NCBI RefSeq assembly: GCF_016592575.1
Contig: NZ_AP017470.1
Span: 1,324,501 to 1,388,500 of the forward strand
Length of the DNA: 64,000 bases
Origin: Thermotomaculum hydrothermale
Lineage (GTDB): Bacteria; Acidobacteriota; Holophagae; Thermotomaculales; Thermotomaculaceae
Direction: 5' to 3'
Part shown: piece by piece, positions 34,769-43,865 of the stretch
Position numbering within the stretch: the first letter of the stretch is position 1
Layout of the letters: each line of letters starts with the position of its first letter
The notes under the pieces: generated by a model
Databases searched by the model: none
Told to the model about the DNA's origin: nothing
The model's input: the letters and a program-made list of their open reading frames with translations, nothing else
Program-made: the position numbers and the translations under genes

Positions 34769-36684
34769 CTCATAGCCTCCAGGCCGTACAGATAGGTATG
34801 GTCTCTATCTCCAAAAAGGTAAAACCCGCATATCGGCTTATCTGATACAGCAATCATTCTATAAACTCCCTCACTATCAAAAATATCCTTACCAAGTGAA
34901 ACATACTTTTGAAGGGGGGTTAAATTGATTGTCTTTTCTTCAATTAAATTTCCATTTGAGTCAAAGCCTTTTAAATTAACTTCAATGCCTTCATTGTTCG
35001 GGTTGAATATCCCAATCCCTGTCCATTCATTATCACCTGAGGGCATTAAAGCAAAGTAAAGCTTTTTTGAATAAATTGCTGAAGAGTTAAGCCCGCCAAA
35101 AACATCTTCTGTAATATCGTCTCCCCTTTTTGTTCCAAAAAGGTAAAGCCCCTGAACAGGCAAGTCTGAAACAATCTTCATTGCAGCAGCAGTTTCAGGC
35201 AAATCGTTTTCAAAGTAATCTGTCACAATCCCCACAGATTTCCCTTCAGGTTCAATTGAAATATCCGCTTCTCCAACACTATTTCCATCAGAGTCAAGTG
35301 CAATAAGTTTCACATTTGCCTGCATATTATTTGGATTAACAATTGAAATCCCAGTCCACCAAAAGTATCTAACATCAATATGGGGAAGAAAAAACACCCT
35401 TGCAACCTGTGGAGTTAATGTAAGTGCTGTTGCCTGAAAGAAGTCGCCACCTATAAGCCTGAACATCTCAATTCCACAAAATTCAGCATCGCTTTCAGCA
35501 ATCCCCCAGGGCGTTAAAATATTGTCATTATAAAACTGGTTAAAATTAACCAAAAATGAAGAGTTTTCTAAAATTGAATTGCTCAATACATCGCTTCCAT
35601 AATTTAGAAAAGTGCCATTGTCATTAAAAGAAAAGTAAGAGAATGTTTCATAAAGATAGGTCTGAGTTGCAATATGGCTTACTATTGTATTGTTTAAAGC
35701 AAGAATTTTTGCTTCATACCCTATAGCCTCGTTTTTATCTCCATTTATCCCGTAAGCTGAAGCATTAACTTCAAGGTTATCTGAATATGCCTTCAAATAA
35801 TAGTAATCGCTCCCATCAAAACTCTTTGTTTCATAAGGTTTAAAGTGTTCAACAGTATTTGAGACTTCCTGGCCATCAGCATCGTAAAAGTGAATTTCAA
35901 CATCCCCTTCTTTATCACTTAAATTGCTTACAACAATGTTTTTTTCAAAACTTCTATCAAAATCTGTTAAAGGAAGGTAAATAGGGAAATTGCCTTTCAC
36001 TGTTAAAGAATAATCCCCTGTTTCCTTTATTGGTGAGTAAACCTTTACTGTGTAAATCCCTCTTTCAAGAGAGAGGCTTAAACTCTCATCTCCTTCAAAG
36101 TCTGAATCTGATTGAGCTATTAAATTACCCTCATCAAAAACCTCAAGGCTTAAATCTATATCAGAATCAAGGGATATTTTTACATCAGTCTTTCTGTCAA
36201 TCTTTAAAGAATAATAATCAATATCTTCCTGGCTTATTAAAGATGAGAGGATTGTCCCCCTCTCAAGGTAAAAAACATTTCCTTCAAAATTGTTCGGCTC
36301 AAAGGGGTCTTCCGATTTGTCAGGATTAACTGTGAAATCTTTTTCTTCTGTCTCATTATTAAATGTTAATTCAACCTTATAGTTTCCAACACCCTTTAAA
36401 TCAACCCTCTTATAAAATATCCCCTCTCCGTCAAAATCAACACTTTCGTTAAACTCACTCTCGCTTCCGTCAGGATAGGTTACCTTTAATGTTAAACTTT
36501 CTCCATTTGTTACATTACCTAAATCAGAAACAACATAAAAGCAAGCGTTTGAGTAGTTAATCGTTTCCAGGCTTTCAGGGATATAATCCCCAAATGTGTC
36601 ATCGTAGTAATCTGTTATAACAACATCAAATGAATATGTAAAAAGAGAAAAAATTAAAAACAGTAAAATACAAAGCCTTTTCAT
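34765..36684 (-). CDS. Exported protein with PPC-type beta domain
   Basis: A 639-residue secreted protein with an N-terminal signal peptide (MKRLCILLFLIFSLFTYSFD). Residues about 130-230 fit a bacterial pre-peptidase C-terminal (PPC) domain: DPFEPNNFEGNVF, EDIDYYSLKI and GIYTVKVYSP. The rest is rich in beta strands, with repeated modules that include WTGISIVNPNN and WTGIGIFNPNNEG, each followed by a V(K/N)LK/IALDS(D/N)GN-like strand, so tandem Ig-like domains of about 100-120 residues are likely. No peptidase motif is seen. Surface or secreted role; function unknown. It overlaps the thiamine-binding-protein gene by 4 bases. Confidence 0.7.
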   Translation of the reverse strand: MKRLCILLFLIFSLFTYSFDVVITDYYDDTFGDYIPESLETINYSNACFYVVSDLGNVTNGESLTLKVTYPDGSESEFNESVDFDGEGIFYKRVDLKGVGNYKVELTFNNETEEKDFTVNPDKSEDPFEPNNFEGNVFYLERGTILSSLISQEDIDYYSLKIDRKTDVKISLDSDIDLSLEVFDEGNLIAQSDSDFEGDESLSLSLERGIYTVKVYSPIKETGDYSLTVKGNFPIYLPLTDFDRSFEKNIVVSNLSDKEGDVEIHFYDADGQEVSNTVEHFKPYETKSFDGSDYYYLKAYSDNLEVNASAYGINGDKNEAIGYEAKILALNNTIVSHIATQTYLYETFSYFSFNDNGTFLNYGSDVLSNSILENSSFLVNFNQFYNDNILTPWGIAESDAEFCGIEMFRLIGGDFFQATALTLTPQVARVFFLPHIDVRYFWWTGISIVNPNNMQANVKLIALDSDGNSVGEADISIEPEGKSVGIVTDYFENDLPETAAAMKIVSDLPVQGLYLFGTKRGDDITEDVFGGLNSSAIYSKKLYFALMPSGDNEWTGIGIFNPNNEGIEVNLKGFDSNGNLIEEKTINLTPLQKYVSLGKDIFDSEGVYRMIAVSDKPICGFYLFGDRDHTYLYGLEAMR

Positions 36685-36692
36685 ACAAACCT

Positions 36693-37484
36693 CTAAACCT
36701 TTTCAACCTTACTTAAAGAGTAAATAGGAGTAGGTTCATTCTGTTTTGCTATATCTATACTTACCGGCATTCCCTTAACCACCCTTGAAACACTCATTAA
36801 AGCAATATCAGGATTATTGTTTTCCTCGCTTAAATGTGCAAGAACAATATAACCTGTATTGTCAGAAATTACCCTTTCAACAAGCCTCGCACAATCCCCA
36901 TTTGAAAGATGCCCCTTTCTGCTTGCTATCCTTTGCTTTAATTCCCAGGGATACTTAGTTGAGAGTTTCAACATTTCAGGGTCATGGTTTGATTCAATAA
37001 TTAAGGCATCCGCCCCCTTTAACTCGTGGGATACAAGCTCAGTTGGATAGCCTAAATCTGTAACAAGTGCAAACTTTATCCCTTCCGAATATACAACAAA
37101 TCCAACAGGGTCTGCTGCATCGTGAGATATAGGAATAAAAAAAACATCAACACCTTTAAACTCTGAAAAAGTTTTGCCAGATTCAACAAATACTTTATCC
37201 TTTATTCCTTTATCATCAAGCCTTCCTGCTTTAAATGTTTTTTCAGAAGTAATTATTGGAACATTGTACCTTTTTGAAAATGTGTGAATACTTCTTATGT
37301 GGTCATCGTGCTCATGGGATAAAAAGACAGCATCAATTGATGAGGGTGATACACCTATTTTCTCAAGCCTTAATTCAACCTGTTTACAGGATAAACCGCA
37401 ATCAAATAGAAAAGAGTAGCCATTTATCCTCAAAAAGGTGGAATTTCCTTTACTTCCACTGCCTAAAACTGAAAATTCAATCAT
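36693..37484 (-). CDS. Metallo-beta-lactamase-fold hydrolase, YycJ/WalJ-like
   Basis: A 263-residue cytoplasmic MBL-fold protein. Metal-binding motif [13 protein letters not shown] (HxHxDH), later ligands in [19 protein letters not shown] and [12 protein letters not shown]. The N-terminus [16 protein letters not shown] is the signature of the YycJ/WalJ group, which is linked to DNA processing and cell-wall coordination in Gram-positive bacteria. It overlaps the B12-domain gene by 8 bases. Substrate not known. Confidence 0.85.
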   Translation of the reverse strand: MIEFSVLGSGSKGNSTFLRINGYSFLFDCGLSCKQVELRLEKIGVSPSSIDAVFLSHEHDDHIRSIHTFSKRYNVPIITSEKTFKAGRLDDKGIKDKVFVESGKTFSEFKGVDVFFIPISHDAADPVGFVVYSEGIKFALVTDLGYPTELVSHELKGADALIIESNHDPEMLKLSTKYPWELKQRIASRKGHLSNGDCARLVERVISDNTGYIVLAHLSEENNNPDIALMSVSRVVKGMPVSIDIAKQNEPTPIYSLSKVEKV

Positions 37485-37875
37485 TTTTAACCACTTGGTT
37501 TATGAAATCAACAACCTCAGATATCTTTGTACCTGGCAAAAAAACTCGTTTTATTCCAATTGATTCAAGAAAGGGGATATCGTCTTCGGGAATTATACCG
37601 CCGGCAAAAACAGGGATATCTTCAGCGCCTTTTTCTTTGAGAAGCTTCATTATTTCAGGAAAAAGGTGGTTGTGTGCCCCTGACAAAATACTCAAACCGA
37701 TGCAGTCAACATCTTCCTGAATTGCAGCGTTTACTATTTGCTCCGGGGTCTGCCTTAACCCTGTGTAAATAACTTCCATACCAGCGTCTCTCAATCCCCT
37801 TGCAACAACCTTTGCCCCTCTATCGTGGCCATCCAAACCTGGTTTTGCTATTAAAACTCTTATCTTCTTACTCAT
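37477..37875 (-). CDS. Stand-alone cobalamin-binding domain (methylmalonyl-CoA mutase small/C-terminal type)
   Basis: A 132-residue protein equal to the B12-binding domain of methylmalonyl-CoA mutase. It has the base-off signature [18 protein letters not shown] (DxHxxG), then [11 protein letters not shown] and [12 protein letters not shown], the expected Rossmann-type cobalamin contacts. In many anaerobes the mutase large and small parts are separate genes. No large subunit is present in this window, so whether it serves a mutase cannot be decided. It overlaps the YycJ-like gene and lies 44 bases after thiH. Confidence 0.88.
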   Translation of the reverse strand: MSKKIRVLIAKPGLDGHDRGAKVVARGLRDAGMEVIYTGLRQTPEQIVNAAIQEDVDCIGLSILSGAHNHLFPEIMKLLKEKGAEDIPVFAGGIIPEDDIPFLESIGIKRVFLPGTKISEVVDFINQVVKND

Positions 37876-37919
37876 AGTTTTATTTTACTTTAAAACACCT
37901 TTTTTTTAAATATAAAAGC

Positions 37920-39032
37920 CTAATCAAAAAGAAAACTTTTATCAAAATCCTTCCATACAGGCTCAAGCCCTTTTTCTTCAATCATTCTTGCAATCTCTTC
38001 AGGACTTCTTTCATCTGCTATTTCAAACTGCTTTAAAGCATCTGTGTGAACAGAGTATCCACCTGGGTTTGTTTTTGAACCTGCACTAATCCTTGTAACC
38101 CCAAGCCCAACCATTCCATCTCTGAATTCTGGGTTCTCCCTTGTTGATAAAACTATATCAACATCGTTTAAAACCATTCTCAAGGCAAAAATAACCTGCG
38201 CTAATTGTTTATCATTAACTATTTCGTAAGGCTTAAAATGGCCTTCTGCATCCCTTAACCTCGGGAAAGAAATTGCAACCTGAGATTTCCAGTAATGCTT
38301 CATTAAATACCTTGCATGAATTGCAACCATTGATAAATCAACCCTGAAATCGGATAAACCAAATAGCGTTCCTAACCCCAATTCTCTAAATCCAGCTTTT
38401 GCAGCCCTTTCTGGAGTTTCAAGCCTGTAAAAGAAATCAGCCTTTGGTCCTTTGTGTAATTCTCTGTACCTTTCAAGGTTGTATGTTTCCTGATAAACTG
38501 CTATTCCAGTAACACCTGCTTTTGATAGTCTCTCGTATTCCTCAGTTTCCATAGGATAAACTTCAATTGAAACAGCGTAAAACTTTTCTCTTAACCTTTT
38601 AACAATCTCTTCAAAGTATTCAACTGGAACTGCCTTTTTATCTTCTCCGCTAACTAAAAGTATGTGGCCAATACCGTGTGAAAAAATCTCATCAGCCTCT
38701 TTTAACACCTCGTCAATAGAAAGGGTTATTCTTGGAAATTTATTGTTCACATTAAACCCACAGTATTTGCAGGCATTTACACAACTATTTGAAACATACA
38801 GGGGGGCGTAAAGCTTTATAGTTTTCCCAAACCTTAAAAAGGTTATCTTTCTTGAAATTTTAGCCATCTGTTCAATAAATTTTTCAGCAACAGGGGAAAC
38901 AAGGTATGGGAAGTCGTCAACACTCCACCTGCTTTTTTTCAATATCCTCTCTACATCATTCTCTGTAGCAGAGTAAATAATTTTTTTTATCTTATTCTGG
39001 TCTATCTTTTTGTAAATTTCTGAAAAACTCAT
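37920..39032 (-). CDS. thiH: 2-iminoacetate synthase ThiH
   Basis: A radical-SAM enzyme of about 370 residues that cleaves tyrosine to give dehydroglycine for the thiazole ring, the oxygen-sensitive route that replaces ThiO. The 4Fe-4S motif is CVNACKYC (CxxxCxxC) near residue 85, followed by GFNVNNKFPRITL. Other landmarks are SGEDKKAVP and KTNPGGYSVH. The start is ATG 39032, just after the thiG stop; a TTG two codons earlier overlaps thiG. Last gene of the thi block. Confidence 0.94.
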   Translation of the reverse strand: MSFSEIYKKIDQNKIKKIIYSATENDVERILKKSRWSVDDFPYLVSPVAEKFIEQMAKISRKITFLRFGKTIKLYAPLYVSNSCVNACKYCGFNVNNKFPRITLSIDEVLKEADEIFSHGIGHILLVSGEDKKAVPVEYFEEIVKRLREKFYAVSIEVYPMETEEYERLSKAGVTGIAVYQETYNLERYRELHKGPKADFFYRLETPERAAKAGFRELGLGTLFGLSDFRVDLSMVAIHARYLMKHYWKSQVAISFPRLRDAEGHFKPYEIVNDKQLAQVIFALRMVLNDVDIVLSTRENPEFRDGMVGLGVTRISAGSKTNPGGYSVHTDALKQFEIADERSPEEIARMIEEKGLEPVWKDFDKSFLFD

Positions 39033-39034
39033 AA

Positions 39035-39799
39035 TCAATCCAGAAATCCAGTTAATGGGCTTGATGCAGAAGCCTTTTCCTGTTCCTCAATTGGTCCTGC
39101 TTCAATGCCTAAAACAGCAGACTCAACTGCCAACTTAAAAGCCCTTGCCATTTTAACAGGGTCTTCTGCTAAAGCTATTGCAGTATTAACAAGGACAGCA
39201 TCGGCACCTAACTCAATTGCCCTTGCGGCATGAGATGGAAGCCCTAAACCTGCATCAACCACAACAGGCACATTAGCCTGCTCAACAATAATTCTAATAA
39301 ATTCCTCAGTTTTCAATCCCCTTGCACTACCTATTGGTGCAGCCAAAGGCATTACAGTGGCACAGCCGACATCTTCAAGCCTTTTTGCAAGCACAGGGTC
39401 TGCATGCATATATGGAAGAACAACAAACCCTTCCTTAACAAGCATTTCTGCAGCCTTTAATGTTTCAAAAGGGTCTGGCAATAAGTAAACAGGGTCTGGA
39501 GTTACCTCAAGTTTTACCCAGTTTATCCCGGATGCAGCCCTTGCAAGCCTTGCAAGCCTAACAGCCTCTTCCGCATCCTTTGCACCAGATGTATTGGGTA
39601 GAACAATGTATTTATCAAAATCAATTGCACTTAAAGTTGGGTCTGGAGAATTAAAACTTACCCTTCTCAAGGCAACGGTAACAATCTCAGCCCCTGAAAC
39701 CTCAAGAGCCTCTGCCATAACCTTTGGGGAAGGAAATTTCCCTGTTCCTATAAACAACCTTGATTTTATCTCTTTTCCTGCAATTATAAGCGGTTTCAA
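39035..39799 (-). CDS. thiG: Thiazole synthase ThiG
   Basis: A 254-residue TIM-barrel enzyme that condenses 1-deoxyxylulose 5-phosphate, ThiS-thiocarboxylate and dehydroglycine. Landmarks: [22 protein letters not shown], the WVKLEV segment carrying the Schiff-base Lys, [10 protein letters not shown] and [12 protein letters not shown]. One base after thiS; thiH follows directly. Confidence 0.96.
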   Translation of the reverse strand: MKPLIIAGKEIKSRLFIGTGKFPSPKVMAEALEVSGAEIVTVALRRVSFNSPDPTLSAIDFDKYIVLPNTSGAKDAEEAVRLARLARAASGINWVKLEVTPDPVYLLPDPFETLKAAEMLVKEGFVVLPYMHADPVLAKRLEDVGCATVMPLAAPIGSARGLKTEEFIRIIVEQANVPVVVDAGLGLPSHAARAIELGADAVLVNTAIALAEDPVKMARAFKLAVESAVLGIEAGPIEEQEKASASSPLTGFLD

Positions 39800-39800
39800 A

Positions 39801-40004
39801 TTATCCTCCTCCTACAAAAGAAACAACCTCAACCTTGTCTCCTTCTTTAATTAAAGTTTTGTCAAAATCTTCTTTATAAATTACCTTTCCATTCAACTCA
39901 ACAGCAACAAACCTTGAGTTTATTTTTAAAGCTGAAAGAAGTTCAGACACATTGGTTAGATTATTTTCAAACTCTCTTATCTCTCCGTTTATTCTCAATT
40001 TCAT
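39801..40004 (-). CDS. thiS: Sulfur carrier protein ThiS
   Basis: A 67-residue ubiquitin-like protein ending in VSFVGGG. The C-terminal glycine is adenylated and converted to a thiocarboxylate. It starts at ATG 40004 in an ATGA overlap with the thiF-like gene upstream and is one base from thiG. The triple-Gly end is like that of Bacillus ThiS. Confidence 0.94.
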   Translation of the reverse strand: MKLRINGEIREFENNLTNVSELLSALKINSRFVAVELNGKVIYKEDFDKTLIKEGDKVEVVSFVGGG

Positions 40005-40804
40005 TTTTCCAGCCCTAAAAGTATTCTTACAATTAAATGGGATTGAATAGAAGCAGCTACCCCTACCCTTGTTGCCACAAGGCCTAAGCCATCCCTTACC
40101 TCACTCACCCCATCTCCTACAATATAAATTTTATCAGATATTTTTTTTACCGATATAGTTTTTTCCGAATCAAAACCTGCCACCCCGCTTGCTGCAACTA
40201 TTACTTTTTCAGGAAACTTTTCCCTAATTCCACTTACCAATTCTGCCTTTGCTTCAGGATTATCAAAACATTCTGCAACTATATGGCAATCTTTAAAAAC
40301 TTCAACATTATCTCTTGTTATCTTTAAAATATGGCCTTCAACTTTTGTAAATCCTGAAATTTTATCCATATTCTCCTTAAATGCTTTTACTTTAAGCTCT
40401 CCAATCTGATGCACAAAATACCTCTGTCTGTTTAAATTTGGCGGCTCAACAATATCAAAATCTGCAACAACCAATTTCCCAACACCTGCCCTAACAAGGT
40501 TTTCTCCAATAACACTCCCCAATCCACCTAAACCTGCTATACCTACAACACTTTGTTGAAGTCTCTCTGTGTAATTATCAGGCTGTCTTGCAAACATTAA
40601 ATCTTTTAAGGAAATGTCAGGGGGTATTTCCCCTTTTTTGAAAACAGAAATCCTGTCTCCCTCTTTCAAAATAGTTGAAAAATCAGGTCTTAAAACTGTG
40701 TTTAAAATAACATTATCAAAGTCAGAAAAATATTTATTTAAAAAATCTTTAAGACTAATTGCCCTATTTATTTCAACTGGTTTACCATTTAAAAAAACCT
40801 TCAA
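40001..40804 (-). CDS. thiF: ThiF-like E1 enzyme with N-terminal ThiS-like domain
   Basis: A 267-residue fusion. Residues 1-60 look like a ThiS/MoaD beta-grasp (FLNGKPVEINRAISLKDFL, then ILKEGDRISVFKKGE) but lack a C-terminal Gly-Gly. Residues 75-267 form an E1-type adenylating domain with GIAGLGGLGSVIGENL (nucleotide loop), ADFDIVEPPNLNRQRYF and AECFDNPEAKAELV. This matches the short ThiF family 2 often paired with ThiH in anaerobes. I see no paired CxxC zinc motif. It would activate the separate ThiS encoded next to it. Confidence 0.88.
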   Translation of the reverse strand: MKVFLNGKPVEINRAISLKDFLNKYFSDFDNVILNTVLRPDFSTILKEGDRISVFKKGEIPPDISLKDLMFARQPDNYTERLQQSVVGIAGLGGLGSVIGENLVRAGVGKLVVADFDIVEPPNLNRQRYFVHQIGELKVKAFKENMDKISGFTKVEGHILKITRDNVEVFKDCHIVAECFDNPEAKAELVSGIREKFPEKVIVAASGVAGFDSEKTISVKKISDKIYIVGDGVSEVRDGLGLVATRVGVAASIQSHLIVRILLGLEK

Positions 40805-40806
40805 AT

Positions 40807-41373
40807 TTAATCCCTTCTTCCGAAAAACATTGTAATTCCGGCTATTGAAAAATCCTTTTGCAATTTTAATTTTAAACCTTTTACCCTCTCAAAATCAATG
40901 CCGCCTAATAAAACAACCTTATCCCCAAATTTATCTAAAAGAGGTGATATTTCATCAAGCCCAAGGGGTTTTAAATGGTAATCTTTTTTAGAATACGGCT
41001 TAAAAATTGGGGATATAAAAACAAAAGTTGCGCCTTTTTCAAGCATTTTTTCTGCTAATTCAATACTATGGCAGGATACAGAAAAACGAAAATTAAAGTT
41101 TTTCTTTAAAAAATCATTAAAAAAAACAATGCTTTTTTCTTTGAAATGACAAATTATGTGGTTGTCTTTCAAATCTTTCCATTTATCAAAGGGAATAAGA
41201 GGAATCATTCCCTTATCTTTTAATTTTTCACAAATATTTTTTAATTCAGGGGAATTTAAAATTAAAGGGCTTCTCACATATATGTGGGAAGCCCCTATTT
41301 CCTTAAGTAAACAGAATGAATTAACTAAATCGTCACAATTAAAATCATCCGGTGTAATTGCTATAAATTTCAT
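40807..41373 (-). CDS. Thiamine-phosphate synthase/TenI-like TIM-barrel protein
   Basis: A 188-residue protein, shorter than ThiE (about 210). Fold-level signs are HIYVRSPLIL, VSCHSIELAEKMLEKGATFVFISP, FKPYSKKDYHLKPLGLDEI and LLGGIDFERV, all matching ThiE/TenI strand-loop positions. The canonical ThiE HLGQED-type phosphate motif is replaced by ICHFKEKS, so it may be a TenI-type aminase or isomerase or a divergent ThiE. It is four bases after the lytic-transglycosylase gene and two before the thiF-like gene. Confidence 0.7.
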   Translation of the reverse strand: MKFIAITPDDFNCDDLVNSFCLLKEIGASHIYVRSPLILNSPELKNICEKLKDKGMIPLIPFDKWKDLKDNHIICHFKEKSIVFFNDFLKKNFNFRFSVSCHSIELAEKMLEKGATFVFISPIFKPYSKKDYHLKPLGLDEISPLLDKFGDKVVLLGGIDFERVKGLKLKLQKDFSIAGITMFFGRRD

Positions 41374-41377
41374 TAAA

Positions 41378-42010
41378 TTAAATTTCTGAAAACTTCTTAT
41401 GTCTCCTTAAAACAACCTTTGCGTACCTGAATGCCGGTAAATCTTTTTTGTGTTTGTATTTTCTTAACGCAGTTTCTCCCATATTGTAAGCTGCAAGAAC
41501 AAGGTTCATATCCTTGAATCTTTCTGAGAGTTTTTTAAGATAATACATACCTAAGGTTACATTTAACTGAGGATTGTAAAGGTGTTTTTTATCTTTGATT
41601 ACAATCCCAAAATCTTTGGCAAGTGCTTTGCCTGTGACTGGCATCAACTGCATTAGACCAATCGCACCAACACGAGAAGTTGCAAATTTGTTAAAACTTG
41701 ATTCAGTCTGGATAACAGCAAGGACAAATTCAACTGAAAAACCATACTCAATACTCTTTTCTGCAATAATCCTTGCCACATCTGCCTTTTCTTCTTCCGT
41801 CAGGTTTGTTTTTACTGAATTCAAAACTCTGAGAACCTTTTGATAGTTTTGCAAAAACTCAATTTCGTATTGAACAGAGTTTTCTATAGAATTTTCATAG
41901 TTTTTCTCGTTTTTAGCCATCGGCAAATTCACAGGTTTAACAAGGTTGTTATACCCTGTAAAAGCCGCCATAATCATGGCTGTTGTTAATAAAATTAAGT
42001 ATTTCTTCAT
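41378..42010 (-). CDS. Lytic transglycosylase (SLT domain)
   Basis: A protein of about 210 residues. A signal-type N-terminus MKKYLILLTTAMIMAAF starts at ATG 42010 with GGAGG nearby; a longer frame begins 17 codons upstream inside the promoter region. The catalytic domain shows VIQTESSFNKFATSRVGAIG (catalytic Glu), GLMQLMPVTG and LAAYNMGETAL, the Slt/MltC-type goose-lysozyme core. It cleaves glycan strands in the periplasm. It leads into the thi genes with only a four-base gap, an unexpected operon partner. Confidence 0.9.
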   Translation of the reverse strand: MKKYLILLTTAMIMAAFTGYNNLVKPVNLPMAKNEKNYENSIENSVQYEIEFLQNYQKVLRVLNSVKTNLTEEEKADVARIIAEKSIEYGFSVEFVLAVIQTESSFNKFATSRVGAIGLMQLMPVTGKALAKDFGIVIKDKKHLYNPQLNVTLGMYYLKKLSERFKDMNLVLAAYNMGETALRKYKHKKDLPAFRYAKVVLRRHKKFSEI

Positions 42011-42033
42011 AGCACTACCTCCACAAGAGGTAG

Positions 42034-42061
42034 AATTTAACACAGACAAAAAAAATGTCAA
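42034..42061 (-). promoter_or_regulatory. Sigma-70-type promoter for the lytic transglycosylase-thi operon
   Basis: On the minus strand TTGACA (42056-42061), 16-base spacer, TAAATT (42034-42039), about 25 bases before ATG 42010. No TPP riboswitch-like element fits between this and the gene. Confidence 0.6.
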
Positions 42062-42134
42062 GGGAAAATTTTTATCAGGTGATATTTATCACTCAAATGT
42101 TGAAATCGATTTTTATTAAAAAAAATAACTAATT

Positions 42135-42470
42135 TTAATATTTATGCTCTGAATGAATTGTACAGTAAAATTTTCCATCCTCTAAATAGTATTCTCCCCC
42201 TGCCGGACATTCAGGAATCTGCAAGCCGTACTCTTTTAATTGCTCAATTGTAACATCAGCAGGGTCATCTATCCCATGTGTTGACATATAGGTTTTAACA
42301 AAATCGTTTAGCATCTTTAAATTCTGCCTGCACGCCAACTCTTTTGTTTTGTCTATCTGAGCCTGCGCTTTTGCAGGAGGGTTACTCTTTGTACCTACAA
42401 AATCCCCTGCCCCTGTATAAACCAGATAACCGATAACCCCAACAACAATTAAAAGCACAATCAAACGCAT
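42135..42470 (-). CDS. Small single-pass protein with pseudopilin-like tail
   Basis: A 111-residue protein. The N-terminal helix MRLIVLLIVVGVIGYLVY (anchor or uncleaved signal) is followed by a soluble region with QNLKMLNDFVKTYM and a tail CPAGGEYYLEDGKFYCTIHS. That Cys-Pro-x-Gly-Gly-x-Tyr ... Cys-x-x-His tail is common at the ends of type II/IV pseudopilins, but the prepilin-peptidase motif (Gly-Phe-Thr-Leu-x-Glu) is absent. SD GGAGG precedes ATG 42470. It lies 98 bases after the last gene of the cytochrome operon and may belong to it or stand alone. Confidence 0.55.
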   Translation of the reverse strand: MRLIVLLIVVGVIGYLVYTGAGDFVGTKSNPPAKAQAQIDKTKELACRQNLKMLNDFVKTYMSTHGIDDPADVTIEQLKEYGLQIPECPAGGEYYLEDGKFYCTIHSEHKY

Positions 42471-42568
42471 ATTGCCCTCCTAAAAAAGATTCAAATGTTA
42501 AATAATATTTTATCAATTAAAATAACATTGAAAAGATTAAAAATTTTTAAATAAGCAAAACCACATAT

Positions 42569-43042
42569 TTACTGGAAAAATTTTTGAATATGCCCCAAAA
42601 TCTTTTTTTGTTTTTCTCTATTTCTTAAAATTTCTTTTATCAAATCTTCCATCGCATAAGGAATATCTTCAAATTCTTCGGGAAGTTGAGAATCAATTTT
42701 ATCAATCGGTTCTTTCATTTCAATAAGTTTGCAAATAATAGACTCAAACCTTTTAAAGAATTTCTCAATTTTTAACCTGAAGTAAGAGTAAACGAGAATT
42801 ATTAACGATATCAAAAACAAACTGCTAAATATGAAAAAAAACTCAAACCTTTTTCTAAAGTATAAAATAAGGTTGTCAAATCTAAAGTGGCTTTTAAATA
42901 GAAGATTATCTAAAGAAGGAAGAAGTTTAAAATAGTAGAACCAGAAATTCAACACTGCAATAAAAAAAACAACAACACCAAACATTATCAAAAACCTTTT
43001 TTGAAATTTTCTATCTATAAAATATTGCTTTCGCCTTCCCAT
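42569..43042 (-). CDS. Two-helix membrane protein with HAMP-like region
   Basis: A 157-residue protein with two helices (about 16-40 and 67-87) enclosing a short periplasmic loop, then a cytoplasmic part with KIEKFFKRFESIICKLIEMK, which resembles a HAMP linker, and a terminal coiled coil. There is no output domain. It is the last of the tightly packed cytochrome operon, 10 bases after the seven-haem gene, and has the same plan as the protein at 43855-44397. Small HAMP-type membrane proteins accompany cytochrome clusters in several metal-reducing bacteria; their task is unknown. Confidence 0.6.
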   Translation of the reverse strand: MGRRKQYFIDRKFQKRFLIMFGVVVFFIAVLNFWFYYFKLLPSLDNLLFKSHFRFDNLILYFRKRFEFFFIFSSLFLISLIILVYSYFRLKIEKFFKRFESIICKLIEMKEPIDKIDSQLPEEFEDIPYAMEDLIKEILRNREKQKKILGHIQKFFQ

Positions 43043-43052
43043 ACTCTCCCCC

Positions 43053-43865
43053 CTACAAATTATGACAGGATAAACACAGTTTACTTCCTCTATTACTCAT
43101 AACCAATTTACCTTTTAACTTTGAATAATGGTCATGGCAGGTTAAACATTCAACCTTCCCGTTAATCAATTTTATTTGAGGTGGCAAACTTTGAGGCGGA
43201 TGATAAAAATTAGGAGATTTACGATAAACCTCTTCATAATTCACCCCAATCGGGTGTGATAGCCCTATTCCTCCCAAATGATTCCATGATAACTGTGTTC
43301 CACCTCCGTCAGCATTTGATGCAATAACACCATTATGACAAGTCATACAATCCCTGGAACTTCTATCTAAAATTTTTAAAATCTCTGGTGAATCAAATTT
43401 TACATGAGCCACGCCAAAAGAAACACTATGAGAAGGTTCACAATTATTACAAATATCATCAACACTATGGCACTGGATACAAAATTCTTTCCCAGCTTTT
43501 TTATATCTTAAAAGATATGGATAATTGTCGGCTTTTCTTTTCTGTGTATCTTTCGAACCATAACTTTTATGAGCATAATGGCATGTTATACATGTCATTT
43601 TATTATTAAAAAGAGGAAACCTTTTTGGCAAAACCCTTTTTACAAAAAAATCTGACGGATGACTTCTTTTATCAATATCCTCGTGGCAATTTTTGCATAG
43701 AAAATCCGGAGAGCCTGTTAACATATTCGGTTCTTTTATTCCCAAATGGCAAAAAGAACATTCATTCTTAAAATTGTGAACCCCACCGGTAATAGAAAGC
43801 CCTCTTATAACCAATACGCATAAAATCAAAATAGCTAACAAAAAGGCATTTAATTTAAAGTTCAT
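43053..43865 (-). CDS. Multihaem c-type cytochrome, seven CXXCH motifs
   Basis: A protein of about 270 residues with a signal or anchor helix (about 6-24). Seven haem-binding motifs are visible: CSFCH, CKNCH, CITCH, CIQCH, CMTCH, CLTCH and CLSCH. Between the fourth and fifth sits CNNCEPSH, which looks like a decayed or modified site with His displaced by three residues. A periplasmic electron carrier is likely, and the N-terminal helix may leave it membrane-bound as a quinol-side entry point. ATG 43865 overlaps the preceding HAMP-type gene by 11 bases; a TTG three codons earlier is also possible. Confidence 0.85.
   Translation of the reverse strand: MNFKLNAFLLAILILCVLVIRGLSITGGVHNFKNECSFCHLGIKEPNMLTGSPDFLCKNCHEDIDKRSHPSDFFVKRVLPKRFPLFNNKMTCITCHYAHKSYGSKDTQKRKADNYPYLLRYKKAGKEFCIQCHSVDDICNNCEPSHSVSFGVAHVKFDSPEILKILDRSSRDCMTCHNGVIASNADGGGTQLSWNHLGGIGLSHPIGVNYEEVYRKSPNFYHPPQSLPPQIKLINGKVECLTCHDHYSKLKGKLVMSNRGSKLCLSCHNL

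Noticed and set aside
42015-42033. Hairpin CTACCTC/GAGGTAG covering the Shine-Dalgarno of the lytic transglycosylase gene, a possible riboregulator
   Set aside because: The predicted transcription start from the TTGACA/TAAATT promoter falls within the 5' arm, so the stem would not form in the main transcript.
42062-42134. TPP riboswitch upstream of the thi operon
   Set aside because: The 73-base gap is too short and shows none of the conserved CUGAGA / ACYUGA-type blocks.
42200-42260. Type IV pseudopilin gene at 42135-42470
   Set aside because: The tail resembles pseudopilins but the N-terminus lacks the prepilin peptidase site, so only a neutral call is given.
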